Assembly: GCA_947493285.1 (NCBI GenBank)
Contig: CANLQH010000001.1
Location: 310,001-374,000, forward strand
Length of the DNA: 64,000 bases
Source: an uncultured Tenacibaculum sp.
Lineage (GTDB): Bacteria; Bacteroidota; Bacteroidia; Flavobacteriales; Flavobacteriaceae
Direction: 5' to 3'
Shown piece by piece: positions 36,079-45,460 of this stretch. The notes below the pieces were generated by a model, which worked only from the letters and a program-made list of their open reading frames with translations, was not told the DNA's origin and made no database searches. The translations under genes and the position numbers were made by a program. How positions within the stretch are numbered: the stretch's first letter is position 1; every line of letters begins with the position of its first letter.

Positions 36079-38535
36079 CTATACTAGCTTCTTAGCATTC
36101 TTTACTTTTTGTTTCGTAAGTGCTATATCAATTACCTCACTCATTTCTGTTACATAATGGAATTTCATTCCTTTAAGGTAACTTTCTTTAATTTCAAGAA
36201 TATCTTTTTTATTCTCACTACATAAAATAATCTCTTTAATATTTGCCCTTTTAGCTGCTAATATTTTTTCTTTAATACCTCCTACCGGTAATACTTTTCC
36301 TCTTAAAGTAATCTCACCAGTCATAGCTAATTTATTTTTAACCTTACGTTGTGTAAATACAGATACTAATGAAGTTAACATGGTTATACCAGCACTTGGC
36401 CCGTCTTTTGGAGTAGCACCTTCTGGTACATGAATATGCACATCATACTTTTCTAATACTTCAGAATTAATTCCAAATTCTTCAGCATTAGACTTAATAT
36501 ACTTCATAGCTATGGTAGATGATTCTTTCATCACTTTACCTAAGTTACCCGTTATAGAAAGTGCTCCCTTCCCTTTAGATAAAATCGATTCTATAAATAA
36601 AATATCACCTCCAACACTTGTCCAAGCTAAACCAGTTACAACACCAGCAACATCATTATTCTCATACTTATCACGTTCTAAACGTGCAGGTCCTAAAATT
36701 GTTTCAATATCTTCATTCGTTAAAACAACATTATATTCCTCTTCCATCGCAATAGATTTAGCAGCAAAACGAACGACTTTAGCTACTTGTTTTTCTAAAC
36801 CACGAACTCCAGATTCACGAGTATAACCCTCAACAATTTTTTCTATTTGCTTTTTAGCAACAGTTAAATGTTCTGTGGTCAATCCATGTTCTCTTAATTG
36901 CTTTGGAAATAAATATTTCTTAGCAATTTCAACTTTCTCTTCTATTGTATAACCAGTAACATTTATAAGTTCCATACGATCACGAAGTGCCCAAGGAATT
37001 TGCCCTAAATTATTGGCTGTAGCTATAAACAATACTTTAGAAAGGTCGTAACCTACCTCTAAATAATTATCATAGAACTCAGTATTTTGCTCAGGATCTA
37101 ATACTTCTAACATTGCTGAAGAAGGATCTCCTTGATGACTTTGACTTAACTTATCAATTTCATCTAAAACAAATACAGGATTTGATGTACCAGATTTTTT
37201 AATATTCTGAATTAAACGCCCTGGCATTGCTCCAATATAGGTTTTACGATGACCTCTAATTTCAGCTTCATCACGTAAACCACCTAACGACATACGAACA
37301 TACTTACGTCCTAATGCTTCTGCTACCGATTTACCTAAAGAAGTTTTACCAACTCCTGGAGGTCCATATAAACAGATAATTGGAGATTTCATATCACCAC
37401 GTAATTTTAAAACTGCTAAATGCTCTATAATACGTTCTTTCACTTTTTCAAGACCAAAATGATCTCTATCTAATATTTTTTGAGCCTTTTTTAAGTCAAA
37501 TTTATCCTCAGAATATTCTCCCCAAGGTAATTCTAACATCAACTCTAAATAATTACGCTGCACACCATATTCAGCCATTTGAGGGTTCATTCGTTTTAAA
37601 CGATTTATCTCCTTTTCAAATGTTTCTGCTACGTTCTTATTCCATTTTTTAGACTTCGATTTTTTTCTCATCTCATCTAATTCCTGATCATGAGAAACTC
37701 CACCTAATTCATCTTGAATAGTCTTTAATTGCTGATTTAAATAATATTCACGTTGTTGTTGATCTAAGTCTGATCTAGTTTTCGACTGAATATCATTACG
37801 CAATTGTAACTTTTGAAGCTCTTTATCTAAGTTTTTCAAAGTTAAAAGTGCGCGTTCTTTCAAGTTATCTTTTTCTAATAAAACTTGTTTTTGCGCCACA
37901 CTTAACTCCATATTTGATGAAATAAAATTCACCAAAAACGAACTAGATTGTATGTTTTTAATAGCAAATGAAGCCTCAGAAGGTAACATCGGATTTTCTT
38001 TAATAACCTCTAATGCTAATTCTTTAATAGATTCAATAATTGCATCAAATTCTTTTTGATCATCTATCTCTCTATCATCAACTGCTTCTTGAACATTAGC
38101 CTTTAAATAAGGCTCTTCTTGTGTAATTTCGTTAATTTCAAAACGCTTTTTACCTTGAATAATAACCGTTGTGTTACCATCAGGCATTTTTAATACTCTT
38201 AAAATTTGTGCAACTACACCCGTTTTATGAATATCATCTAAACTAGGATCTTCAACTTCGCTATTTTTTTGAGAAACAACTCCAATTACCTTATCTCCTT
38301 TATTTGCATCTTTTATTAACTGAATCGATTTATCTCTACCTGCTGTAATAGGAATTACAACACCTGGAAATAACACCGTATTTCTTAAAGGTAAGATTGA
38401 TAATTCTGAAGGAATTTCTTCCTTATTCATATTTTCTTCGTCCTCCGGTGTTAATAATGGAATTAACTCTGAATTCTCATTAAAAGCATCTTGAAGCGAC
38501 AAATTGTCTAAATGTATTATTTTTGATTTACTCAT
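36079..38535 (-). CDS. lon: ATP-dependent protease Lon
   Basis: Lon degrades damaged and regulatory proteins in the cytoplasm. The 818-residue protein has an N-terminal substrate-binding region (about 40-240), a coiled part, the AAA+ module with [13 protein letters not shown] (near 390) and [10 protein letters not shown], and a C-terminal serine protease with DGPSAGITM (Ser near 714) and [10 protein letters not shown] (Lys near 757). It is longer than E. coli Lon (784 residues) because of the acidic N-terminal tail ([14 protein letters not shown]). Upstream, 13 bases before the ATG, lies TGTCA-TAG-TGACA (38548-38560), a possible operator. Confidence 0.98.
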   Translation of the reverse strand: MSKSKIIHLDNLSLQDAFNENSELIPLLTPEDEENMNKEEIPSELSILPLRNTVLFPGVVIPITAGRDKSIQLIKDANKGDKVIGVVSQKNSEVEDPSLDDIHKTGVVAQILRVLKMPDGNTTVIIQGKKRFEINEITQEEPYLKANVQEAVDDREIDDQKEFDAIIESIKELALEVIKENPMLPSEASFAIKNIQSSSFLVNFISSNMELSVAQKQVLLEKDNLKERALLTLKNLDKELQKLQLRNDIQSKTRSDLDQQQREYYLNQQLKTIQDELGGVSHDQELDEMRKKSKSKKWNKNVAETFEKEINRLKRMNPQMAEYGVQRNYLELMLELPWGEYSEDKFDLKKAQKILDRDHFGLEKVKERIIEHLAVLKLRGDMKSPIICLYGPPGVGKTSLGKSVAEALGRKYVRMSLGGLRDEAEIRGHRKTYIGAMPGRLIQNIKKSGTSNPVFVLDEIDKLSQSHQGDPSSAMLEVLDPEQNTEFYDNYLEVGYDLSKVLFIATANNLGQIPWALRDRMELINVTGYTIEEKVEIAKKYLFPKQLREHGLTTEHLTVAKKQIEKIVEGYTRESGVRGLEKQVAKVVRFAAKSIAMEEEYNVVLTNEDIETILGPARLERDKYENNDVAGVVTGLAWTSVGGDILFIESILSKGKGALSITGNLGKVMKESSTIAMKYIKSNAEEFGINSEVLEKYDVHIHVPEGATPKDGPSAGITMLTSLVSVFTQRKVKNKLAMTGEITLRGKVLPVGGIKEKILAAKRANIKEIILCSENKKDILEIKESYLKGMKFHYVTEMSEVIDIALTKQKVKNAKKLV

Positions 38536-38547
38536 ATCTTATGTATC

Positions 38548-38560
38548 TGTCATAGTGACA
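38548..38560. promoter_or_regulatory. TGTCA-N3-TGACA palindrome upstream of lon
   Basis: Two exact 5-bp arms with a TAG spacer lie 13-25 bases upstream of the lon ATG. Related TGTCAC/TGACA half-sites occur upstream of the M48 protease (21154-21177) and of htpG (45386-45391). A regulator is inferred only. Confidence 0.35.
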
Positions 38561-38758
38561 TTTCTTCATTTTATAATTAAATAGAAAAACCACTCCTGAA
38601 TATGTAAATATTTGATAAACAGTGATGTATAAATAAAACATCTTTTTATCCATCTATATAAGTCAATTCTTATGCCAACTAAAACTTTGTAATTAACTTG
38701 TAACTATTTATTCGTTCAGTCGTCATATTATTATATTTTTACAAAAAGCTAACTAACA

Positions 38759-39442
38759 ATGAAAACTAAACTATTCTTTATCTCAATTCTGTTATTAATT
38801 ACAAGTTGTACCTCAAAGAAAAACTCTGAAGACTTTATACAAAAAGCTTCTGGGCGCTATTTTTTTAATGCAGATGAAGTAATAGAAATAAAATTTGATG
38901 AAGGTAAGTTATTACTAAACTGGAGAAAACAAAACCTAGAGCCTTTAAAAATTAACGATAGTACATTTTACGCTCGTGAATTAAATGAAAAACTAGTTTT
39001 TAACACTTCAGAAAACTATATAAAACTTGCTGAAAAACGTGAGCATGAAGGAAAAAAATATGTCTTCAATAAATTAAAAGAAGGCGAAAAAACTCCTAGT
39101 GAATATCTAGCTACTAATAATTTTGAAGCTGCTTTAAATGGTTATAAAAATATTAAAGCAAAAGACAGTTTAAATCCAGTAATTAGAGAGCGAAACTTAA
39201 ATAGATTAGGTTATCGCTATTTATCTAAAGATATGTTCGAAGAAGCTATAAATGTATTTAAAATTAATATAGAGTTATACCCTAAAAGTTCTAACACTTA
39301 CGATAGTACTGGGGATGCTTACTTAAAAATGAAAGATACAGTTAATGCTATCACCTATTATAAAAAATCGTTGAGTATAAACCCTGAGAATAGAAGTTCT
39401 AAAAGAGCATTAAAAAAGTTAACTAAAAAAGAAAACGACTAA
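38759..39442 (+). CDS. TPR-containing lipoprotein
   Basis: The 227-residue protein starts with a lipoprotein signal (LLLITSC, Cys17). It then has a beta-rich segment (about 30-110) and tetratricopeptide repeats in the C-terminal half (FEAALNGYKNIKAKDS, FEEAINVFKINIELYPKSSN, VNAITYYKKSLSINPENR). No enzyme motif is present, and I do not recognise a named family. It is probably an envelope adaptor. The YfiT-like gene starts 2 bases after its stop, so the two are co-transcribed. Confidence 0.8.
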   Translation: MKTKLFFISILLLITSCTSKKNSEDFIQKASGRYFFNADEVIEIKFDEGKLLLNWRKQNLEPLKINDSTFYARELNEKLVFNTSENYIKLAEKREHEGKKYVFNKLKEGEKTPSEYLATNNFEAALNGYKNIKAKDSLNPVIRERNLNRLGYRYLSKDMFEEAINVFKINIELYPKSSNTYDSTGDAYLKMKDTVNAITYYKKSLSINPENRSSKRALKKLTKKEND

Positions 39443-39444
39443 TA

Positions 39445-39972
39445 ATGTACGAATTAAAATATCCGATTGGGAAACCAACAATTCCTGAAAAAATTTCAAC
39501 TAAAAATATATCTGAATGGGTAACAGTTTTAGAGGAGTTTCCTAATCGATTAGAACTTTTAGTTAACAATTTATCTGAAAAACAATTAGATACTCCGTAT
39601 AGAGACGGTGGTTGGACTATACGACAAGTTGTACATCATTGTGCTGATAGCCATCATAATTCATATACTCGTTTTAAATGGGCTTTAACAGAAGATAAAC
39701 CTGTAATTAAAGTATATTATGAAGATCGTTGGGCTGAATTATTTGATTCTAAGTCTGCTCCTATTGATCTATCACTAAATTCATTAAAAGCCTTACATGC
39801 TAAATGGGTCTATTTTTTAAAAGGCTTAACTTTAGAAGATTTAAACAAAAACTTCATTCATCCAGATGGATTTGAAGATATTGGCTTAAAAGAAAATATT
39901 GGAGTTTATGCTTGGCATTGTAACCATCATTATGCACATATAGAAAACCTAATAAAAAGAAAAGACTGGTAA
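39445..39972 (+). CDS. YfiT-like bacillithiol transferase/metal-dependent hydrolase
   Basis: The 175-residue protein matches the YfiT family, whose members transfer bacillithiol to electrophiles. The start LKYPIGKPTIPEKIS and the block RQVVHHCADSHHNS are family features. Likely metal ligands are His64/65 with His161 and His165 in WHCNHHYAHIENL. Flavobacteria are known to make bacillithiol in some lineages, but no bsh genes lie in this window. It is the third DinB-superfamily protein here. Its stop directly abuts the stop of the convergent LysM gene. Confidence 0.9.
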   Translation: MYELKYPIGKPTIPEKISTKNISEWVTVLEEFPNRLELLVNNLSEKQLDTPYRDGGWTIRQVVHHCADSHHNSYTRFKWALTEDKPVIKVYYEDRWAELFDSKSAPIDLSLNSLKALHAKWVYFLKGLTLEDLNKNFIHPDGFEDIGLKENIGVYAWHCNHHYAHIENLIKRKDW

Positions 39973-40407
39973 TTAATGTTCGTGTTTAAGTACACTAATA
40001 TCTCCTTTTAAAAAGGCTTTCTTTTCTTCCATATTATGAGCATATCCAATAATTATATCTTTACCAACCACTAATTCTTTAATCACTTTTGAATTATTTA
40101 ATTGAAATAAGTCATCAGGGGTTAAATCATATTTTTGAGCTATAGATTCAACTGTTTCTCCCTTTTTTACTTTATGTGTAATTGTTGGATCAAAGATTTC
40201 ATCATCTTCTTCCTCTTCTTCATTAATAACATTAAGGTCTTCCTTTACTTTTTTTGGAAACTCTCTAGTAACTTTACCTGTAACTAAGTTAATATAAGCA
40301 GGTTTTCCTTTTAAAGAAATTAGGTTCCATCCTTTAGGTAATTTTAGTTTTTGTGAAAAGATGAACACGCTATTAAATAGTAAAAAAATAAATACAATTT
40401 TTTTCAT
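39973..40407 (-). CDS. Secreted LysM protein with WW-like N-terminal segment
   Basis: From ATG 40407 the protein has 144 residues (an upstream TTG at 40428 only adds seven residues before the signal peptide). After a signal peptide (1-19), residues 22-52 read LPKGWNLISLKGK then PAYINLVTGKVT and FP. The LPxGW start, the aromatic-INxxTG core and the final proline resemble a WW domain with its second Trp replaced by Phe. An acidic linker (63-72, EEEEEDDE) leads to a LysM domain (about 78-121, HKVKKGETVESIAQKYDL, then LFQLNN) that would bind peptidoglycan. The WW resemblance is my reading, not an established assignment. A -7-like box at 40426-40433 could drive it separately. Confidence 0.8.
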   Translation of the reverse strand: MKKIVFIFLLFNSVFIFSQKLKLPKGWNLISLKGKPAYINLVTGKVTREFPKKVKEDLNVINEEEEEDDEIFDPTITHKVKKGETVESIAQKYDLTPDDLFQLNNSKVIKELVVGKDIIIGYAHNMEEKKAFLKGDISVLKHEH

Positions 40408-40425
40408 AGTATAAGCTTGGTTGCC

Positions 40426-40433
40426 CAAATATA
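40426..40433 (-). promoter_or_regulatory. Putative -7 element of the LysM gene
   Basis: On the minus strand this is TATATTTG, a full TAnnTTTG match, 18 bases before ATG 40407. No CAA/TTG partner is visible at -33. Confidence 0.35.
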
Positions 40434-40435
40434 AA

Positions 40436-41050
40436 TTATAATAATATTAAAATTGCTATACCTATAAAAACAATTATTTGAGCCCATTTTAAGAACACAC
40501 CTATTTTAGCATTCTTCTTTATTGATTCTGAGATAGTTCCAGCTAAAATTGCTATTGTTGAAAAAATTATAAATGATGTTAAAATAAATAATCCTCCTAA
40601 AACATAAAACTGTACTACTGTTGAAATTGTATCTGAAAATAAAAATTGAGGAAAGAAAGCTAAAAAGAAAATAGTTACTTTCGGGTTTAACACATTCATC
40701 CAAAAACCTTTTTTAAACAACTCTAATGTGGACTTTTTCTCTACATTATCGGTTGAAAATGCAATTTTAGCATCACTCTTATATACTTGATATGCTAAAT
40801 ACAATAAATAAGCAGCACCAAATAATTTAATAATAAAAAACAAATTTGGATTTTGCTTTATAATTTCTGAAACCCCAAAAGCTACTAATGTAGTATGAAT
40901 AATACAACCAGTCATTAAACCTGCAACGGTTGCCAAACCATATTTTCTACCATTTACAATACTTTGTGTTAATACAAAAATATTATCAGGCCCTGGAGAA
41001 AAAGCCAATGTAGCTGTAGCTAATACAAATGAGATGAGGATTTCAAACAT
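40436..41050 (-). CDS. LysE family amino-acid exporter
   Basis: The 204-residue membrane protein has six predicted spans. It contains the LysE/RhtB family start, FSPGPDNIFVLTQSIVNGRKYGL, and FWMNVLNPKVTIFFLAFFPQF in the middle. It would export an amino acid across the inner membrane; the substrate is not predictable. It is upstream of the LysM gene on the same strand with a 28-base gap. A TATTTTTG box on the minus strand (41102-41095) lies 44 bases upstream. Confidence 0.93.
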   Translation of the reverse strand: MFEILISFVLATATLAFSPGPDNIFVLTQSIVNGRKYGLATVAGLMTGCIIHTTLVAFGVSEIIKQNPNLFFIIKLFGAAYLLYLAYQVYKSDAKIAFSTDNVEKKSTLELFKKGFWMNVLNPKVTIFFLAFFPQFLFSDTISTVVQFYVLGGLFILTSFIIFSTIAILAGTISESIKKNAKIGVFLKWAQIIVFIGIAILILL

Positions 41051-41094
41051 GTGTAATTTGTTTTCTTAAAAAGAATAATATGATAATTATAAAT

Positions 41095-41102
41095 CAAAAA
41101 TA
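41095..41102 (-). promoter_or_regulatory. Putative -7 element of the LysE gene
   Basis: TATTTTTG on the minus strand matches TAnnTTTG, 44 bases upstream of the LysE start. The -33 partner is not clear. Confidence 0.35.
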
Positions 41103-41201
41103 CTTATTGAATGTAAGAGGTTAAAATATTATTAGAATAATCTTTTATGAATGTAATATAAGTAAACTTTTGCTTCATTAAATTACTATACAGATTCATC
41201 A

Positions 41202-41564
41202 TTAATATTGATTAGTCGACAGCAACACTAACGTACAAGCAATTTCTGATTCTATCCCTTTTTCTTTTAACAACTTTAAAAATTCAAGATTTTCTGTGCC
41301 TGGATTAAAAATCACTCTTCTAGGACTTAATTCTAATATATAATTATAGTATTCCTCTTGCCTTTTCGGATTTAAATATAAAGTTACTGTATCAATATCT
41401 TTAAACAATAATTTCTCTGTTTCAACAGTAACCGTATGTATGTTTCCTTTTCTTAAACCAATTGCCTTGGTATTTATATTTCTGTCTATTAATCTTTTAA
41501 TAGCAATATTAGAATATCTAGTAGGATTTAATGATGCGCCAATAACTAAAGTAGTTTTTTTCAT
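41202..41564 (-). CDS. CoA-binding (YccU-like) protein
   Basis: The 120-residue protein from ATG 41564 is a small CoA-binding Rossmann-like protein (PF13380 type): TLVIGASLNPTRYSNIAIKR, then VTLYLNP and VIFNPGTEN. An earlier in-frame start at 41606 would place extra residues before the conserved KKTTLVIGAS start, so I use 41564. Its role is unknown; family members may bind CoA or act in acyl-CoA regulation. It is divergent from the outer-membrane barrel gene, 94 bases away. Confidence 0.88.
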   Translation of the reverse strand: MKKTTLVIGASLNPTRYSNIAIKRLIDRNINTKAIGLRKGNIHTVTVETEKLLFKDIDTVTLYLNPKRQEEYYNYILELSPRRVIFNPGTENLEFLKLLKEKGIESEIACTLVLLSTNQY

Positions 41565-41658
41565 AATTGTTAATGATTCGTTAAACTCTGTTAAAGATAG
41601 TAACAAAAGTTATCAATAACGAGTCTATTAGGCATCAAAACAATTTAAAATAAACAAA

Positions 41659-44181
41659 ATGAAAAACATACTACTAATCCTTTTAACAGCATTTAGCGTC
41701 AATTTAATGGCACAAATGCCGAAAAGTAATTTACCCAAACCTGGCTTAGTTTTTGGTAAAGTAATAGACCAAACGACAAAAGAGCCACTACCATATGTAA
41801 ATATTATAATCAAAGACACTGCCAATAAAATTTTAACTGGTGGAATTACCAATGATAATGGAACATTTTCTATCAAAAACATTCCAGAAGGTAATAATAT
41901 TGTTGAAATTCAATTTATTGGTTACAAAACAGTTACAAAACCTGTTGCTATTAACAACAAAAGAAGAAGAGTTAACTTAGGAACTATTGCGCTTACCGAA
42001 GACAGTACTACATTAGATGAAGTTGAAGTTCGTGCTGAAACTTCTACTGTAACTCAAAAAGTAGATCGTAAAGTAATTAATGTCGGTAAGGATTTAACAT
42101 CTGCAGGTACTACAGCTTCAGAGTTATTAAATAACGTACAGTCAGTAAGTGTAGACAGTCAAACTGGTAACATTAGTTTACGTGGTAACGAAAATGTTAG
42201 AGTTTTAGTTGATGGAAGACCTACAAATATCCCTGCTAGTCAACTTTTAAAACAAATTCCTTCTACTTCAATTAAAAGTGTGGAGTTAATCACAAATCCA
42301 TCTGCAAAATACAACCCAGAAGGAATGAGCGGTATTATAAATATTGTGCTTAACAAGAATGCTAACATGGGCTTTAATGGGTCTTTAAATACTGGTGTAG
42401 AAGCTGGTCACTTTGTACGTTATAATGCAGGTACAAACATGAACTATAAAACTGGTAAAGTAAATTTCTTTGGTAACTACGGATACAGAGGCGGAGATAG
42501 ATATAATTTTGGTTTCGTAAACAGACCTGGAGAAAATTTTCAAGATTTCATTTTTACCAATGACAATGAATCTCATTTATTAAAATTAGGAGCAGATATT
42601 TATTTAAACGATAAAAACACATTGTCTTTTTATACCACACAAAATTGGTTCGATAGTAATGCTTCTGGAAGGGCTTTAATTACAAATAATGATAATAGCA
42701 TAAGAAGTAATGCTCCTAATTCTCAAATATCTGATAGTCATAGTCAGACTTACAACGTTAATTATAAACGTGATTTCGAGAAAAAAGGGCATAATATTGA
42801 ATTTGAAGCAACATTTACTCAAAATGAATCTCCTACTTTTTTAACAAATCAAGACGTAGCATTAAATTTATCTGACGAAAGGTATAAACTGTTAAATTAT
42901 TTTAACGATATCAATAATGACAGAAAAAACACATTAATAAATTTAGATTATACCAATCCAGTATCTAAAAATGGAAAGTTAGAATTAGGGTTAGAATACA
43001 GAGTTAATGAAACAGATAACACAAACTCAACTGACCAACATAGAATTCTTAATTATGAAACTACAACAGTAATTAATCCTGATACTGGTCTACCTGAAGA
43101 TGTTATTGTATTTGATGCCAATGGTCCTAGAGTTCTTCAAACAGAAAAAATTCCTAACTCAAGTTTTTCATACGATAGAAATATATATTCAGGATATGTA
43201 AATTACAGCCATAAATTTGGAAAATTATCTATGCAATTAGGGGCACGTTTAGAACAATATGAAATTGAAGGGAAATTTAATCAAGATGGTCAAGCTTCTG
43301 AAACTGTTACTGATGAAATTTTCACTATATACCCTTCTGCTTTCTTTACTTTTAACCCAAATGACAAAGATCAGTTTCAATTAAGTTACAGTAAAAGAGT
43401 TGATAGACCTGGAATACAACAAGTAAACCCTATTAGAGAATGGAGTACTCCGCTAATCACTTCAATAGGAGAACCTACATTAGTACCACAGTTTACTAAT
43501 TCTGCTGAATTTAACTATACAAGAAAAATTAAAGGCGGATCAATTACCATTGGAAGTTTTTATAGAAATATTACAGATGTAATCAACAGAGTAACTTATA
43601 AAGATCCTACTGATGCAAGTGAAACTAGGCAAATATTATCTTTTGGTAACTTTGATGATACTGATGCTTATGGTTTAGAGTTTTCAACTAGTTACAGAAT
43701 AGCGAAATGGTGGCGTGCAAATGCTAGTATGGATTATTATTCTCAAAAACAATTTGGAACAACAAATGCAAGTGATCCAAGTGCTCCAAAAATTGAAGTA
43801 CAAACTAATATTTTTAATGCTCGTATAAGTAACAGCTTTACCGTTAATAAGAAATTACGTTTACAGTTATTCGCAATGTATCGTGGACCAAGAAAAGACA
43901 TTCAATGGGATGTTGACCCTATGAAAATGGTTAATATCGGAGCAAACTATAGTATTCTTAAAGGAAAAGGTAATATTACTCTAAGAGTTAATGACATATT
44001 TAATGATATGAGATTTAAATTTAAATCTACAAGACCTTATACTCAAAATGGACGTTTTAAATGGGAAAGTAGAACTACTTTCTTAGGGTTTAACTACCGT
44101 TTTGGTGGCGGAAAAAATAAAGCTAAACAAAGACGTCGTAGAGATAACAACGAAAAAAGCGGAGGTGGTGGTTTCATGTAG
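41659..44181 (+). CDS. Outer-membrane beta-barrel family protein (TonB-receptor-like)
   Basis: The 840-residue protein has a signal peptide (ending LMAQ), a CarboxypepD_reg-like domain (about 28-110, GKVIDQTTKEPLPYVNI), a plug domain (about 125-230, with NISLRGNENVRVLVDGRPTN) and a barrel of the PF14905 type. It resembles TonB-dependent receptors but I see no TonB box. The final strand FLGFNYRFGG is followed by a polybasic tail with KAKQRRRRDNNEKSGGGGFM, so the barrel does not end at the last strand. The substrate is unknown. It ends before a bidirectional terminator shared with fabH. Confidence 0.92.
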   Translation: MKNILLILLTAFSVNLMAQMPKSNLPKPGLVFGKVIDQTTKEPLPYVNIIIKDTANKILTGGITNDNGTFSIKNIPEGNNIVEIQFIGYKTVTKPVAINNKRRRVNLGTIALTEDSTTLDEVEVRAETSTVTQKVDRKVINVGKDLTSAGTTASELLNNVQSVSVDSQTGNISLRGNENVRVLVDGRPTNIPASQLLKQIPSTSIKSVELITNPSAKYNPEGMSGIINIVLNKNANMGFNGSLNTGVEAGHFVRYNAGTNMNYKTGKVNFFGNYGYRGGDRYNFGFVNRPGENFQDFIFTNDNESHLLKLGADIYLNDKNTLSFYTTQNWFDSNASGRALITNNDNSIRSNAPNSQISDSHSQTYNVNYKRDFEKKGHNIEFEATFTQNESPTFLTNQDVALNLSDERYKLLNYFNDINNDRKNTLINLDYTNPVSKNGKLELGLEYRVNETDNTNSTDQHRILNYETTTVINPDTGLPEDVIVFDANGPRVLQTEKIPNSSFSYDRNIYSGYVNYSHKFGKLSMQLGARLEQYEIEGKFNQDGQASETVTDEIFTIYPSAFFTFNPNDKDQFQLSYSKRVDRPGIQQVNPIREWSTPLITSIGEPTLVPQFTNSAEFNYTRKIKGGSITIGSFYRNITDVINRVTYKDPTDASETRQILSFGNFDDTDAYGLEFSTSYRIAKWWRANASMDYYSQKQFGTTNASDPSAPKIEVQTNIFNARISNSFTVNKKLRLQLFAMYRGPRKDIQWDVDPMKMVNIGANYSILKGKGNITLRVNDIFNDMRFKFKSTRPYTQNGRFKWESRTTFLGFNYRFGGGKNKAKQRRRRDNNEKSGGGGFM

Positions 44182-44208
44182 AAACTACATCTAAACTGTA
44201 CAATTATA

Positions 44209-44240
44209 AAAAAATCCGAAGTTTAAACTTCGGATTTTTT
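44209..44240. terminator. Bidirectional terminator between the barrel gene and fabH
   Basis: AAAAAATCCGAAGTTT and its exact reverse complement lie at 44209-44224 and 44225-44240. The A-run and T-run serve both strands. It lies between convergent genes. Confidence 0.92.
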
Positions 44241-44261
44241 GTTTATCTATTTAGCACTTAA

Positions 44262-45269
44262 TTACCAACGAATCACTACAGATCCCCAAGTAAATCCACT
44301 ACCAAAGGCAGCTAAAACTACTAAATCATTATCTTTTATCTTTCCTTTCTCCCAAGCTTCAGTTAACGCTATAATAACAGAAGCTGCAGTAGTATTACCA
44401 TACTTCATAATGTTATTATACACCTTATCATCTGATAATTGAAACTTCTTTTGGATAAACTGCGCAATACGTAAATTCGCTTGATGTGGAATTAACATAT
44501 CAATATCATCTTTTTCTAATCCATTTGCTTGTAAACCTTCAACAATTGCTTCAGAAAAACGTCCAATAGCATGTTTAAAAACAAACTGACCATTCATATA
44601 TGGATAGTAAGAAACATCATCTGGATCATTCTTTTCTAAAATCTCAGGAACCCAACGTCCTGTAGAAGGTCCTTCTAAAACTAATTCTTTAGCATGTTTA
44701 CCTTCTGAATGTAAATGAGAAGATAAAATTCCTTTTCCTTCTTCTTCTGTACGAGAAAGTACAGCAGCTCCTGCTCCATCACCAAAAATAACTGTTACTC
44801 CTCTACCTCTAGTTGATTTTTCTAATCCCCCTGAATGATTCTCGGCACCAATCACAAGAATATTCTTATACATTCCTGTTTTAATAAACTGATCTGCAAC
44901 CGACATAGCATATATAAAACCAGAACATTGATTACGTACATCTAGTGCACCAATAGTTGGCATATCTAACATATCTTGTACTTGAACTCCTCCCCCTGGA
45001 AAATACATATCCGGGCTCAATGTAGCAAAAATGATAAAATCAATATCATCTTTAGTTAAACCAGCACGTTCAATCGCAATTCTAGATGCTTTAGCTCCCA
45101 TCACTGCAGTTGTATCTTCAGTTTTTGGATCTATCCATCTACGCTCTTTAATACCAGTTCTTTCTTGAATCCACTCATCAGAGGTATCCATAAACTTTTT
45201 TAAGTCATTATTAGTCACCACATTATCTGGCACATAATAACCTAAACCTGTTATTTTTGAATTATACAT
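44262..45269 (-). CDS. fabH: 3-oxoacyl-ACP synthase III (KAS III)
   Basis: FabH condenses acetyl-CoA or branched acyl-CoA with malonyl-ACP to start fatty-acid synthesis. The 335-residue protein has the catalytic Cys115 in RNQCSGFIY, His in PHQANLRI (near 257) and Asn in GNTTAAS (near 289). Its length and motifs are normal. It stands alone, away from other fab genes. In Bacteroidota iso-branched lipids are common, so branched primers are plausible. Confidence 0.96.
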   Translation of the reverse strand: MYNSKITGLGYYVPDNVVTNNDLKKFMDTSDEWIQERTGIKERRWIDPKTEDTTAVMGAKASRIAIERAGLTKDDIDFIIFATLSPDMYFPGGGVQVQDMLDMPTIGALDVRNQCSGFIYAMSVADQFIKTGMYKNILVIGAENHSGGLEKSTRGRGVTVIFGDGAGAAVLSRTEEEGKGILSSHLHSEGKHAKELVLEGPSTGRWVPEILEKNDPDDVSYYPYMNGQFVFKHAIGRFSEAIVEGLQANGLEKDDIDMLIPHQANLRIAQFIQKKFQLSDDKVYNNIMKYGNTTAASVIIALTEAWEKGKIKDNDLVVLAAFGSGFTWGSVVIRW

Positions 45270-45384
45270 AATTTTTATGTTGATTTTTTATTTGTTTGCA
45301 AATTTGTAGCCTGTAAAAATAGTGATTTTTACAATGATATAAAACTGACTAAAAAGATAGCCTATTTAGAAAGATAATGCCATC

Positions 45385-45413
45385 TTGTCACAAAATTTCT
45401 TTTGGTATTTTTT
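45385..45413 (+). promoter_or_regulatory. Putative htpG promoter
   Basis: TTG at 45385-45387 (part of TTGTCAC) and TATTTTTT (45406-45413) are 18 bases apart. The match to TAnnTTTG is imperfect. The ATG at 45461 follows after 47 bases. Confidence 0.35.
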
Positions 45414-45460
45414 TTGACTACTCTATCATCAGAAAATAATATCAAACAAAATATATACTT

